Shown: piece after piece, positions 1-9,435 of the stretch | How positions within the stretch are numbered: position 1 is the stretch's first letter | How the letters are laid out: every line of letters begins with the position of its first letter | Assembly (NCBI RefSeq): GCF_026719745.1 | Contig: NZ_JAPPRQ010000027.1 | Coordinates: 62,001 to 126,000 of the forward strand | DNA: 64,000 nucleotides | Source: Clostridium sp. ZS2-4 | GTDB taxonomy: Bacteria > Bacillota > Clostridia > Clostridiales > Clostridiaceae | Reading direction: 5' to 3' | Notes under the pieces: model-generated | Told to the model about the DNA's origin: nothing | Databases searched by the model: none | The model's input: only the letters and a program-made list of their open reading frames with translations | Translations under genes and position numbers: made by a program

Positions 1-1616
1 GTACTACTCTTATTGATGATATAAAAACATCAACAGATGCAGTAGCTTCAATATTCTTATTAAAGGATGAAAAACTTATAAGAATTTCTACTAATGTTAT
101 GAAAAATGGTAAAAGAGCTACTGGCACTTATATACCCAGCAGTTCTCCTGTATATAAAAGTATAACCAACAATAAACCATTTTACGGAAGAACTCCAGTA
201 GAAGAAGATTGGTATATAACAGGATATAAACCCCTATTAGATAAAAATGGTACAATTATAGGCGCCATAGCACTAGGATATGCTGAATTAAATAATTTTT
301 TAGAAAAAACTTTACTTGATATCAAAATCGGAGAAACAGGTTATGTATATATAATTAATTCTAAAGGTGATGTTCTCCTTCATCCAAATCTTAAAGGCGA
401 AAATGCAACAGAACTTGATTTTTGTAAAAAAATAACAAAAAATAAAAATGGAATAATTAATTATACATTTAGTGGAGTTCATAAATTAGCAGCTTATAGA
501 TACTACGAACCATATACTTGGTATATTGTTACAACTGCTAATTATGATGATTTACAATCTTCATCCAAATCACTTTTATATACAACTATACTAGTTGGAC
601 TTTTAACTTTGTTAATAAGTACAATTTTAGCTATATTATTTGCAAATACAATAGTTAACCCTATCAATAAATTAAAAAATTGTATGGAAGTTGCTGGAAA
701 TGGAGATTTATTAGTTCAATGTGACATAAAGAGCAAGGATGAAATAGGTGTTCTTTCTCAAAGCTTTAATAACTTAATAAGAGAAAACAAACGATTACTA
801 GAAGAAACAATTGAATATGATAGACTAAAGACTGAATTTTTTTCAAATGTATCTCATGAATTAAAAACTCCCTTAAATATAATTTTCTCTACAACTCAAC
901 TATTAGCTTTATATTGCCAAAACCATCACTCCAATCTTGAAATTACCCCAAAAGTAAATAACTATATAAATATTATGAAACAAAATTGCTATAGACTACT
1001 GAAATTAGTCAATAACTTAATTGACATTACAAAAATTGATTCTGGATTCATAAAATTGAATTTGAAAACTAATAATATCGTGGAAGTTATTGAAAATGTA
1101 ACTTTATCTACTGTTGAATATGTTGAAAGTAAATCTAGAACAATTATATTTGATACTGATATAGAAGAAAAAATTATGGCTTTTGATCCCGAGAAAATAG
1201 AAAGAATAATCTTAAATCTTATTTCAAATGCAATTAAATTTACAAAACCACAAGACAAAATAGAAGTTACTATTTATGATAAAAAAGAAAGTATTATAAT
1301 TTCTGTAAAGGATACAGGCATAGGTATACCTAAAGAAAAACAAGAAATAATTTTCGAAAGATTCAGACAAGCTTCTCCTCTTCTAAACCGAAATCATGAA
1401 GGAAGTGGTATAGGCTTATCCCTTGTAAAATCTTTAGTTGAAATGCATGATGGTAAAATTTCTTTAGACAGCGAATACGGAAAGGGAACTAAATTTATCA
1501 TAGAATTACCAGTTAAACTTATTGCTCAAGAATACAACACTGAAATTGCAAATAGTTTTACATCACAAATTAATGTAGAAAAAATACTAATTGAATTCTC
1601 CGACATCTACTCTTAA
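1..1616 (+). CDS. Cache-domain sensor histidine kinase (5' end outside window)
   Basis: Membrane sensor kinase expected to autophosphorylate on histidine and pass the phosphate to a response regulator. The frame stays open to the left edge: the codons before the ATG at 99 read like the Cache_3-Cache_2 signature (IRISTNV then GKRATGT), so that ATG is internal and the gene is 5'-truncated by the window. Order, counted from the ATG at 99: extracellular Cache sensor (about 1-155), a membrane helix (about 158-182), HAMP (about 183-235), HisKA with H-box SHELKTP (His about 253), then HATPase with N-box LNLISNAIKFT, G1 DTGIGIP and G2 GSGIGLSL. All catalytic boxes look intact. No response regulator gene is visible next to it. 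The ligand is unknown; Cache domains usually bind small extracellular metabolites. Confidence 0.9.
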   Translation, partial: TTLIDDIKTSTDAVASIFLLKDEKLIRISTNVMKNGKRATGTYIPSSSPVYKSITNNKPFYGRTPVEEDWYITGYKPLLDKNGTIIGAIALGYAELNNFLEKTLLDIKIGETGYVYIINSKGDVLLHPNLKGENATELDFCKKITKNKNGIINYTFSGVHKLAAYRYYEPYTWYIVTTANYDDLQSSSKSLLYTTILVGLLTLLISTILAILFANTIVNPINKLKNCMEVAGNGDLLVQCDIKSKDEIGVLSQSFNNLIRENKRLLEETIEYDRLKTEFFSNVSHELKTPLNIIFSTTQLLALYCQNHHSNLEITPKVNNYINIMKQNCYRLLKLVNNLIDITKIDSGFIKLNLKTNNIVEVIENVTLSTVEYVESKSRTIIFDTDIEEKIMAFDPEKIERIILNLISNAIKFTKPQDKIEVTIYDKKESIIISVKDTGIGIPKEKQEIIFERFRQASPLLNRNHEGSGIGLSLVKSLVEMHDGKISLDSEYGKGTKFIIELPVKLIAQEYNTEIANSFTSQINVEKILIEFSDIYS

Positions 1617-1644
1617 GAATAAAATTGTGTAACAATTTTATTCT
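1616..1644 (+). terminator. Hairpin terminator after the histidine kinase
   Basis: A perfect 12-bp inverted repeat (AGAATAAAATTG / CAATTTTATTCT) with a 5-base loop begins inside the stop codon of the kinase gene. A near-copy occurs at 23324-23353 behind another gene. Confidence 0.6.
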
Positions 1645-1649
1645 AGTAA

Positions 1650-1827
1650 CCAGTCGCCAATCCCCAGTCCCCAGACAATGACGTTTTGCTAATGCAAAAC
1701 TAAAATTAGAATAAAGTAAACTAGGCTTAAAATAGAAATGCTCTATCTTTAAGTCTAGTTTTTGTATTTTATTTAATTGTTTTTATCTTTTTTCTTTACT
1801 CTGGGGATTGGTGATTGGCGACTGGGG
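1650..1827. repeat. Intergenic inverted repeat with G/C-rich arms
   Basis: Left arm 1650-1674 (CCAGTCGCCAATCCCCAGTC...) matches, with a few mismatches, the reverse complement of 1801-1827 (ends GGCGACTGGGG). The arms are far richer in G+C than their surroundings. Between them are two smaller dyads: GTTTTGC/GCAAAAC at 1682-1699 and an ACTAGGCTTAAA / TTTAAG..CTAGT hairpin at 1718-1762 followed by T-rich sequence. No transposase or open frame lies inside. It resembles a non-coding mobile or palindromic repeat unit. Confidence 0.55.
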
Positions 1828-1829
1828 AA

Positions 1830-1860
1830 TATAAGAATGTTGCATCGCAACATTCTTATA
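1830..1860 (-). terminator. Perfect 14-bp hairpin after the small membrane protein gene
   Basis: TATAAGAATGTTGC / GCAACATTCTTATA with a 3-base loop, directly downstream of the minus-strand gene ending at 1861. The same core (AAGAATGTTGC/GCAACATTCTT) recurs at 3760-3784. Confidence 0.6.
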
Positions 1861-2298
1861 TCATGTTCTAAAAAATCTTCTCAAGGCACTAATCTCTACA
1901 AATACATCGTGAAGCCTCTCAAATAATAATCCACCAGTAAACCAATATGGAGCATAATCTAATCTTATTACTCCTAAAATTGAGTATGGACTTCTTGAAT
2001 AATCCCACGGACATACGCCTATAACAGCTCTTAATAATGTACCGGTAAGAAATTCTACTGCAAATATTAATAAGGTATACACACCTCCTCTTAAAACTAC
2101 CGGCCATTTTCTTATTCTGTTATGGATAGGTTCTAAAAAAATCATCATTCCGTATATAGGAAGCATCCATATACACGTCCATCCACGTAGAATTACATCA
2201 CCTTTTATTAAGGAACCTAGACCAGTCCAGAAAATTTCCACACACCATCCTACTAAGCCATAAATTATAAATCTTGTAAACTTCATTTCCATATACAT
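1861..2298 (-). CDS. Putative ABC-transporter type IV / CmpB-like membrane protein
   Basis: Small integral membrane protein of 145 residues with about four hydrophobic helices (about 8-28, 38-56, 66-90 and 100-125). Helices separated by short polar turns, an early Glu in the first helix (GWCVEIFW), a PWDYS turn and a late aromatic DYAPYWF segment resemble the family annotated as putative ABC transporter permease (PF06541). That name is historical; the molecular role is not established. There is no clear ribosome site before the first ATG; an ATG 12 bases further in (MKFTRF) is also possible. It stands alone, with its own downstream hairpin. Confidence 0.6.
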   Translation of the reverse strand: MYMEMKFTRFIIYGLVGWCVEIFWTGLGSLIKGDVILRGWTCIWMLPIYGMMIFLEPIHNRIRKWPVVLRGGVYTLLIFAVEFLTGTLLRAVIGVCPWDYSRSPYSILGVIRLDYAPYWFTGGLLFERLHDVFVEISALRRFFRT

Positions 2299-2363
2299 AT
2301 TTTTAACACTATAATTTTAAATATGTATATGTTGCTTATTATTTAGTAAATTATTTTCACATA

Positions 2364-3062
2364 CTAAATACTACTTTTGCATCTTGTCAATCCCGCTGTT
2401 TTTGCTGAATTTACTGCTATTTCATATTCCTTTTTATCTATTCTTCTACTCAATTTATTAAATTCATGTGCTTTATATGCAGGATAATACTGTGCCATAA
2501 TATTTACATAGGTATCTTTAGATATTTCCTCTGCTATAAAATTCATTATTTTTTCTGTTCCTGCTAAATTCTCTGGCATCACTAAATGTCTAATAAGCAG
2601 TCCTTTATAAGCTATATTCCTATCATCAGTTTTTAAATTACCTACCTGCCTATACATCTCTTTTACAGCGGCTTTTGCTATTGTATAATAGTTTTTTACT
2701 CCTAAGTATTTTTCTGCAATATCATCATCATAAAACTTTATATCAGGCATATAAATATCAACTATTCCCTCTAGTAATCTTAAAGTATCTGTTAGATCAT
2801 ATCCATTTGAATTATATACTATTGGTATATTAAGTCCCTTCTCAGCTCCTATGAATATAGCTTCTATTATTTGAGGTACTATATGGGCTGCAGATACAAC
2901 AGCATTCTCTAGTGTCTTACAATAGCCTCTTTCTCCAACAAGTCTATTTACACCACATTGATGAGGGCAAAGTACACAATTTTGCAACATTTGTTTTAAA
3001 ATTTTAACTCTATTTTCCAATTCACCATTTGACAACAAATTCAAATATCCAGGCGTAGTCAT
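2364..3062 (-). pseudogene. PflA-related radical SAM protein with the SAM-cluster region deleted
   Basis: Belongs by sequence to the COG1313 radical-SAM group (relatives of pyruvate formate-lyase activase). The N-terminal CVLCPHQCG..GERGYC cysteine cluster and the downstream VPQIIEAI, LNIPIVYNSNGYD, MPDIKFYDDD and MYRQVG segments are all recognisable. In normal members a stretch of roughly 70-80 residues with the CxxxCxxC motif that holds the SAM-binding [4Fe-4S] cluster sits between them; here the chain runs from NAVVSAA straight into HIVPQ. The usual C-terminal end (FIQEG...F.PPF) is also missing. The frame is otherwise open, so this is an in-frame deletion and the product cannot do normal radical-SAM chemistry. 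Start set at the ATG at 3062, nine bases behind an AAAGG ribosome site. Confidence 0.75.
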
Positions 3063-3208
3063 AAGTCTCATCCTTTACTTTTAAAATATTTATAAGTATA
3101 TGATTTATTTTTCCCTCTATCTGAAAATAATATAAACATCTATATTCATAAAGAAGATTCTTGACTTAAGGTGATGTAGTAACTGCCTATAAAACAATGC
3201 ACTGTTAC

Positions 3209-3232
3209 AAACCTTACAAAAATGTAAGGTTT
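3209..3232. promoter_or_regulatory. Inverted repeat between divergent genes
   Basis: AAACCTTAC / GTAAGGTTT, a perfect 9-bp dyad with a 6-base spacer between the damaged radical-SAM gene and the small exported-protein gene. It could be an operator or a weak terminator; there is no T-tract on either side. Confidence 0.3.
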
Positions 3233-3335
3233 AAATTTAAATTGTAAGACAAATCAATGGCTCATAATGCATATATTCATTATAATTTTATTGTAAAAAG
3301 AAACTTAATTTAAATAACAAATGGAGAAATTAAAT

Positions 3336-3644
3336 ATGAAAAAATTAATATCCGTCTTAGTTATATTAAATATTTTGATATGTGGAATAGCTTTAGCAGG
3401 AACTATCTCTACTAAAACAAATCTTGAAAAAATTATTGTAGAAAAACCTGAAATCCAATTAAATACTCACTATTCCTATAAAACTTATAAAAACAATAAA
3501 ATAAATTCAGATATAGAAAATCATATTAGCTACTCATTATTACAAGATAGCCAACATAAAACTCAATTTTTAAATACTCATAACCACTTTTCTAATTTAC
3601 GTATTACTGTTTGTAAAGTACTCAAATTATACAACATAATATAA
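3336..3644 (+). CDS. Small predicted exported protein, no recognised family
   Basis: About 102 residues. The first 26 form a signal peptide or membrane anchor (MKK, a hydrophobic stretch LISVLVILNILICGIALA, then small polar residues). The rest is polar and rich in Asn, Lys, His and Ser, without a recognisable domain. The ATG at 3336 is chosen over 3321 because GGAG lies about nine bases upstream of it, inside the longer frame. The coding potential past the signal peptide is modest, so it may be a decaying gene. Confidence 0.5.
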   Translation: MKKLISVLVILNILICGIALAGTISTKTNLEKIIVEKPEIQLNTHYSYKTYKNNKINSDIENHISYSLLQDSQHKTQFLNTHNHFSNLRITVCKVLKLYNII

Positions 3645-3759
3645 CATTATATATCAAATAAACAACTTAATAATTTTATTATGAGAATATACATTGATTT
3701 ATATGATATACTATGTACTAACGTTAAATTCATATACTAAAATAGCAAGCTCAAAATAA

Positions 3760-3784
3760 AAGAATGTTGCATGGCAACATTCTT
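3760..3784. terminator. Hairpin, second copy of the AAGAATGTTGC dyad
   Basis: AAGAATGTTGC / GCAACATTCTT with a 3-base loop, flanked by A/T-rich sequence on both sides, so it could act in both directions. Confidence 0.55.
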
Positions 3785-3860
3785 ATTTTCCTTCTTCTGG
3801 CTCAAACAATTTATATCTAAATTCAAAAGGTTCTTTTGAGTCCAATCTATAGGTACCATT
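3783..3860 (-). pseudogene. Possible 3' remnant of a lost gene (25 codons)
   Basis: On the minus strand a short frame reads NGTYRLDSKEPFEFRYKLF, then EPEEGK and a stop. The composition (charged and aromatic alternation, protein-like codon use) resembles the end of a real protein more than random A/T-rich DNA. A stop lies immediately before it and there is no start or ribosome site. It ends in the 3760-3784 hairpin, as a genuine 3' end would. The family was not identified. Confidence 0.25.
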
Positions 3861-3898
3861 TTACCTTAATTAATTCGGAGTCCTTTTTTTATATTAAC

Positions 3899-6800
3899 TT
3901 ATACTACTAAATCCTTATTTAAATTCTTAAAAGCTACAGAAAGCATTAATTTTATACGATTGAGCTGATTAACCTCACTAGATCCTGGGTCATAATCTAT
4001 AGGTGCAATATTAGATAATGGATACGCTCTTCTAAGCTCTTTTATCATTCCTTTTCCTGTTATATGATTTGGAAGACACGCAAAAGGCTGAAGGCAAACT
4101 ATGTTATTTACTCCACTTTCAATAAGCTCAATCATCTCTCCTGTTAGGAACCATCCCTCTCCTGTCTGGTTCCCAAGAGATAGAAATCTTTTTGCACCAT
4201 GAGCTATCTCTTGTATTGATTTTGGAGCTTCAAATCTCTTGCTTTCTTGCAATGCTTTTTTCATATGTTTTCTGTAATATTCAATAGCCTTTATTGAAAT
4301 ATTTCCTGAAAACATACTCCAAAAACTTCCTGATAATTCTTTATATTGAACTACACTATCATAAGCAGAGTATAAAAAGAAGTCAATCAAATCTGGTACT
4401 ACAGCCTCTGCTCCTTCTGCTTCCAGTAATTCTACAATATTATTATTGGCAGTAGGATGGAACTTAACTAAAATTTCACCTACAACTCCTACTTTTGGCT
4501 TCACTAAATCCTCATATATCTGTAGATTGTCAAAATCCCTAACTATTTTATATATATTTTGTTTAAACTCTCTTCTGCTACCATTTCTCAATGACTTCAT
4601 ACACTTGTCTACCCATTCTTCATACATCATATTTGCCGAACCTGGAATTTTCTCATATGGCCTCACTCTAAACAGCAGCCTCATTAGAAGATCACCATAA
4701 ACAACTCCCATAATCAAGTTATCTATCATTGGAAGTGTTATCTTAAATCCTGGATTCTTCTCAAGTCCAGCTGCATTTAAAGAAATAACTGGTACATACT
4801 CCATACCTGCATCCTTTAATGCTTTTCTGATGAAAGCAATATAGTTGGTAGCTCTGCATCCTCCCCCTGTTTGTGATATCATAACAGAAGTATTGTTCAA
4901 ATCATATTTGCCTGATTTTAGAGCCTCCATTATCTGACCTATGACTATAATAGATGGATAGCAAGCATCGTTGTTTACATATCTTAACCCTTCATCAATA
5001 GCTGCCTTGTCTACTGACGGTAGAATCTCAATGTTATAACCCGCTTTTTCAAACCCAGGTTTTAAAAACCGGAAATGTATTGGAGACATTTGCGGTGCTA
5101 AGATTGTATGCTTTTTCTTCATTTCCTCTGTAAACAATATTCTCTCAGGATTTTCATATAATTTCTTAGGTTCCAAGTTTCTCTTAGCTCTCTCTTCAAT
5201 AGCAGCAATCAATGAACGCAGACGAATTCTTGCAGCCCCTAAGTTATTAATTTCATCTATCTTAAGTGCAGTATATATCTTTCCATAGTTCTCTAAAATC
5301 TCTTTTACCTGGTCTGTTGTTACAGCATCTAAGCCACATCCAAAGGAGTTAAGTTGAATCAATTCCAAGTTCTTTTGTTGTGCAGCGTAAGAAGCTGCTG
5401 CATACATTCTTGAGTGATATACCCACTGGTCGACAACACGAAGAGGTCTTTCTATCTTTCCTAAATGCCCTATGGAATCCTCACATAAAACTGCAAATCC
5501 AAAGGATTTAATCATTTCAGGTACACCGTGGTTTATTTCAGGGTCAATATGATAAGGTCTGCCTGCAAGAACAATGCCTTTAATATTATTTTCATTTATA
5601 TATTTAATGGCTTCTTCTCCTTTTCTTCTTACATCCTCCTTATATCTGTCTAATTCTTCATAAGCTTTACTAACAGCTGCTATTATCTCTTGTTTTGTTA
5701 TTCCTTCTGCTGCTAATTCTTCACTCAATCGTTTAACCATTCTCTTAGGATCATCAATAGGTAAAAATGGATAATAAAAAATAATATTATTGTCTCTTAA
5801 AATATCCATATTAGCCTTAATTGTTTCTGGATAAGAAGTAACTATTGGACAGTTATAATGATTATTTGCCTGCTTATCCTCCTGCCTATTATATGGTATA
5901 CATGGATAAAATATTTTCTTGATTCCTCTATTTACTAAATCAACAATATGTCCATGCACAAGTTTTCCAGGATAGCAAACAGATTCTGAAGGTATAGTCT
6001 CCATTCCCAGTTCGTAAATCCTTTTTGATGAGCGGCTTGAAATCTCAACCCTATACCCTAACTCAGTAAAAAATGTAAACCAGAAAGGATAATCCTCGTA
6101 CATATTAAGCACTCTTGGTAACCCAACAGTTCCTCTTTTAGCTTCATTTTTAGATAGTGACTTGTAATTAAATACTCTCTTATATTTATATTCATACAAG
6201 TTTGGAATATCATTTTCTACCTTTTCTATTCCTGCTCCTCTTTCACATCTATTTCCTGAAACAAATTCACGCCCATCAGAAAATTGTTTAATAGTTATTA
6301 AACAGTTGTTTCCACAAAATTCACAACGTTTCATGGATGTATCTATTTTAAATTCTTTTAGATCCTCACCTGTCAAAAGACTTGTTTTATATCCAGCTTT
6401 ATAACGTTCTTTTGCAATTAAAGCTGAGCCGAAAGCTCCCATTATTCCTGCAATATCTGGACGTACAACCTCTCTGTCAATGATTTTCTCTAAAGCTCTA
6501 AGTACTGCGTCATTATAGAAGGTTCCACCTTGAACAACAACCTTTGTACCTAATTCCTCTGTATTCCTCAATCTTATTACCTTAAATAAAGCATTTTTTA
6601 TAACTGATATTGAAATTCCAGCAGAAATATCACTTACCTCTGCTCCTTCTTTCTGTGCTTGCTTTACTTTAGAATTCATAAATACAGTACAGCGTGTTCC
6701 CAAATCTACAGGATTCTTTGACTTTACTGCTTCTATGGCGAAATCCTTAACCTTCATATTTAATGAATTTCCAAAGGTTTCTATAAAAGAACCGCAGCCT

Positions 6801-8140
6801 GATGAACAAGCTTCATTTAACATAATGGACTCAATAACTCCATTGTTAATCTTCAAGCTTTTCATGTCCTGTCCACCTATATCTAAAACAAAATCAACAC
6901 CCTTCAAGAAGAAATCAGCTGCTTTATAGTGGGCTACAGTTTCAATTTCTCCAATATCTACTTTAAGTGCAGATTTTATAAGATGTTCTCCATAACCTGT
7001 AACAGCAGAATTCATAATTTTTGTATTCTCATTTAACTTTCCATATAAATCTCCTAACACTTTAATAGTAGACTCCAATGGGCTTCCCATATTGCTTCCA
7101 TAGTGAGAATATAATAAACTTCCTTCTTCATCTATTAGTGCAACTTTTGTTGTAGTAGATCCTGCATCTATACCTAAATAAGCATTTCCTTCATAGCTTT
7201 CTAAATCCGCTCTTTTTACTTTATGTTTTGAATGTCTTTTCTTAAATTCTTTATACTCTTCATCATTTGCAAATAAAGGCTGTAACTTTTCACTCTCACT
7301 ATTATTCATTTTATAAATACCTGGAACCCTTTCATATAAACATTCAAAAGAAAAAGGTTCTTCATTTTTTGAGGACAAGGCAGCTCCTATTGCTACAAAG
7401 TATTGCGAATCTTCTGGGAAGATTATATTATTGTCTTTAAGTTTAAGAGTTTCAATAAATCTTTTTCTAAGCTCGGACATAAAATGTAATGGTCCACCTA
7501 AGAATGCTACATTACCACTAATAGGTCTTCCCTGTGCCAGTCCACTAATAGTTTGATTTACAACTGCTTGGAAAACAGATGCAGCAATATCCTCTTTTGC
7601 AGCTCCTTCATTTAATAAAGGCTGAATATCAGTTTTGGCAAATACACCGCATCTAGATGCAATAGGATAGATATTCTTATAATCCTTTGCCAGTTCATTT
7701 AACCCTGAAGCATCAGTCTGAAGTAATGCCGCCATTTGATCAATAAAAGCACCAGTACCACCAGCACAAGTTCCATTCATTCTTTGTTCAACAGATTCTC
7801 CTAAATAAGTAATCTTAGCATCTTCACCACCAAGCTCAATTGCAGCATCAGTGTTAGGAATTACCTTTTCAATAGCATTAGTACAAGCAATAACCTCTTG
7901 GATAAAGGGTACCTGCAGCTTTTGGGAAATATTAAATCCTCCAGAACCTGTAATCATTATCGTTAATAAATTTCTCTTGAATATAGATTTTGCCTCTTCC
8001 AACATGGAAACAACTGTGTTTTTGATATCCGAAAAATGTCTTATATACTTCTTATAAAGAATATTATTATTATTGTCTAAAACAACCATTTTTACTGTTG
8101 TTGAACCAACATCAAGTCCAACATTTAAAACTCTGTTCAT
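3899..8140 (-). CDS. 2-hydroxyacyl-CoA dehydratase activase, giant fused form
   Basis: Large cytoplasmic protein (1413 residues) combining ATP-driven electron-activator modules with a dehydratase-like part. Two BadF/BcrA-type ATPase domains in tandem: one at about 5-260 ([21 protein letters not shown]) and one at about 320-580 ([20 protein letters not shown]). The Cys in each AGGTG/SGCG loop region is where family members ligate the bridging [4Fe-4S] cluster. A CEFCGNNC motif follows near 630, then a DUF2229-type region ([16 protein letters not shown]) and an HgdB-like C-terminal half. Members of this size are common in clostridia, but their substrate is usually unknown. Start set at the ATG at 8140: GGGAGG lies seven bases before it and would otherwise be inside the coding region. 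It stands alone behind a long leader. Confidence 0.85.
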   Translation of the reverse strand: MNRVLNVGLDVGSTTVKMVVLDNNNNILYKKYIRHFSDIKNTVVSMLEEAKSIFKRNLLTIMITGSGGFNISQKLQVPFIQEVIACTNAIEKVIPNTDAAIELGGEDAKITYLGESVEQRMNGTCAGGTGAFIDQMAALLQTDASGLNELAKDYKNIYPIASRCGVFAKTDIQPLLNEGAAKEDIAASVFQAVVNQTISGLAQGRPISGNVAFLGGPLHFMSELRKRFIETLKLKDNNIIFPEDSQYFVAIGAALSSKNEEPFSFECLYERVPGIYKMNNSESEKLQPLFANDEEYKEFKKRHSKHKVKRADLESYEGNAYLGIDAGSTTTKVALIDEEGSLLYSHYGSNMGSPLESTIKVLGDLYGKLNENTKIMNSAVTGYGEHLIKSALKVDIGEIETVAHYKAADFFLKGVDFVLDIGGQDMKSLKINNGVIESIMLNEACSSGCGSFIETFGNSLNMKVKDFAIEAVKSKNPVDLGTRCTVFMNSKVKQAQKEGAEVSDISAGISISVIKNALFKVIRLRNTEELGTKVVVQGGTFYNDAVLRALEKIIDREVVRPDIAGIMGAFGSALIAKERYKAGYKTSLLTGEDLKEFKIDTSMKRCEFCGNNCLITIKQFSDGREFVSGNRCERGAGIEKVENDIPNLYEYKYKRVFNYKSLSKNEAKRGTVGLPRVLNMYEDYPFWFTFFTELGYRVEISSRSSKRIYELGMETIPSESVCYPGKLVHGHIVDLVNRGIKKIFYPCIPYNRQEDKQANNHYNCPIVTSYPETIKANMDILRDNNIIFYYPFLPIDDPKRMVKRLSEELAAEGITKQEIIAAVSKAYEELDRYKEDVRRKGEEAIKYINENNIKGIVLAGRPYHIDPEINHGVPEMIKSFGFAVLCEDSIGHLGKIERPLRVVDQWVYHSRMYAAASYAAQQKNLELIQLNSFGCGLDAVTTDQVKEILENYGKIYTALKIDEINNLGAARIRLRSLIAAIEERAKRNLEPKKLYENPERILFTEEMKKKHTILAPQMSPIHFRFLKPGFEKAGYNIEILPSVDKAAIDEGLRYVNNDACYPSIIVIGQIMEALKSGKYDLNNTSVMISQTGGGCRATNYIAFIRKALKDAGMEYVPVISLNAAGLEKNPGFKITLPMIDNLIMGVVYGDLLMRLLFRVRPYEKIPGSANMMYEEWVDKCMKSLRNGSRREFKQNIYKIVRDFDNLQIYEDLVKPKVGVVGEILVKFHPTANNNIVELLEAEGAEAVVPDLIDFFLYSAYDSVVQYKELSGSFWSMFSGNISIKAIEYYRKHMKKALQESKRFEAPKSIQEIAHGAKRFLSLGNQTGEGWFLTGEMIELIESGVNNIVCLQPFACLPNHITGKGMIKELRRAYPLSNIAPIDYDPGSSEVNQLNRIKLMLSVAFKNLNKDLVV

Positions 8141-8221
8141 TTCTATTCCTCCCACATTTCACTAAAGAAATATATGAAATTTATAACAATAAATTTTTAG
8201 GTACCCTCTAATAACTTCACT

Positions 8222-8410
8222 AAAAAAACTAAGAGGTTATCCCCTTAGCAAATGTTTTAACATGATTCAGAACATAGGTTTCCATGCTCTAAATCCCATT
8301 CTATATTATTTTGAAACAATATTTTAAACTTTTCCTGTTGTGCTCAAATTCTTCATATAATCCTTCCAATAATTTCCCATAAACAAATGTTATCAAGGAC
8401 TAACAAGAGT
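8222..8410 (-). ncRNA. Structured leader with internal terminator, class unknown (candidate attenuator)
   Basis: Transcription from the promoter at 8417-8445 would give a leader of about 270 nt before the activase start. It holds a 14-pair hairpin (8264-8295, loop AAAC, with G-U wobbles) and then, at 8222-8248, CTAAGGGG-ATAA-CCTCTTAG followed by seven T: a textbook intrinsic terminator inside the 5' leader. This layout of structure, then terminator, then about 80 nt to the gene is typical of riboswitch or attenuator control. I could not match the sequence to the T-box, c-di-GMP, cobalamin, SAM, lysine, purine, FMN, TPP, THF, ZTP or glycine classes. The ligand or trigger is unknown. Confidence 0.5.
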
Positions 8411-8416
8411 ATGTCT

Positions 8417-8445
8417 ATTATACCACCCAATACCAATATTATCAA
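8417..8445 (-). promoter_or_regulatory. Sigma-A promoter for the activase leader
   Basis: On the minus strand, -35 TTGATA (8440-8445), a 17-base spacer and -10 TATAAT (8417-8422). The start point would be near 8410, about 270 bases before the coding region. The rest of the gap to 8691 is A/T-rich; I see nothing clear there apart from an 8-bp dyad (TTCATAAA/TTTATGAA) at about 8622-8648. Confidence 0.65.
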
Positions 8446-8691
8446 TCTCTTTAAAACGCTTACATATTTTTTATTATATTTTGGAATTGATCTCAACACT
8501 AATTATTTCATAAATAATAAAATAAAAAGTGCATACTTACTTCATAATAATATTTAGTTTATAATTATCTTATATGCAAATATATAAAATAAAATTACAT
8601 TATTAACAGTAACAACAGGTTCATAAAACTAACATAAAAATGCTTTATGAAAAAAATTATTTTATACGTATATTTTAAGGAGGTTTATTTC

Positions 8692-9333
8692 ATGGATAAA
8701 AATATGGAATGGATTATTGAAAAGAAAGTTGAAAGAACAATTGAAAATCTAGAAAAAAATAATATGCAAGCTTATTATGTGAAAGATGAGGACTCTTTAC
8801 TTAATAAAATTCACGAGCTTATAAATGAAGGCGATACAATATCAGTAGGGGGATCTATGACTCTTTTTGAAACAGGAGTTATAGATATGCTTCGCAGTGG
8901 AAAATATAATTTTCTAGATAGATATAATCCTGATTTAAGCAAAGAAGATATTAAAGAGATTTACAGAAAAAGCTTTTTTGCTGATGCATATTTCACAAGC
9001 AGCAATGCAGTAACTGAGGATGGTGAACTTTATAATGTAGATGGAAATGGTAATAGAGTAGCTGCTATGATTTATGGTCCTGATAAGGTAATAGTTATTA
9101 TTGGAACTAATAAAATAGTAAAGAATGTAGATGAAGCCATTGAAAGAAATAGACGCTTGGCTGCTCCTGCAAATACTAAAAGATTAAATAAGAAAACACC
9201 TTGTGCAACTCTAGGTTATTGCGTAGATTGTAATAGTCCTGAAAGAATTTGTAATGATTATGTTTTAATAAGAAAACAAGGACAAAAAGGAAGAATTCAT
9301 GTTATAATTGTGGGCAAAGAATTAGGATACTAA
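8692..9333 (+). CDS. LUD-domain protein (LutC/YkgG family)
   Basis: Cytoplasmic protein of 213 residues, one LUD domain throughout. Family-typical segments are the SVGGSMTLFETGV turn, RSGKYNFLDRY, an FFADAYFTSSNAVTEDGEL core, and NVDGNGNRVAAMIYGP followed by KVIVIIGTNKIV. LutC relatives belong to lactate oxidation complexes, but stand-alone clostridial members like this one, without LutA or LutB beside them, have no assigned reaction. A Cys-rich patch near the end (CATLGYCVDC..ERIC) could bind metal; this is inference. Start at 8692, behind a strong AAGGAGG; an upstream in-frame ATG at 8647 lacks a ribosome site. Monocistronic. Confidence 0.8.
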   Translation: MDKNMEWIIEKKVERTIENLEKNNMQAYYVKDEDSLLNKIHELINEGDTISVGGSMTLFETGVIDMLRSGKYNFLDRYNPDLSKEDIKEIYRKSFFADAYFTSSNAVTEDGELYNVDGNGNRVAAMIYGPDKVIVIIGTNKIVKNVDEAIERNRRLAAPANTKRLNKKTPCATLGYCVDCNSPERICNDYVLIRKQGQKGRIHVIIVGKELGY

Positions 9334-9385
9334 ATAAATCAAAAATTTTTCCTACCTATATAAGATTTAGATAAATCAAATAAGG

Positions 9386-9424
9386 AGCTATTCTAAACAC
9401 TATAAATTTAATGTTAGAATAGCT
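9386..9424 (+). terminator. Terminator after the LUD gene, possibly shared with the chemoreceptor
   Basis: AGCTATTCTAA / TTAGAATAGCT, an 11-bp perfect stem followed by TTTATT. It sits between convergent genes and is roughly symmetrical. Confidence 0.7.
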
Positions 9425-9435
9425 TTTATTATAAT

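Noticed and set aside
8300-8400. 32-codon frame on the minus strand in the activase leader
   Set aside because: It has no start codon with a ribosome site and is bounded by stops; more likely chance within a structured leader.
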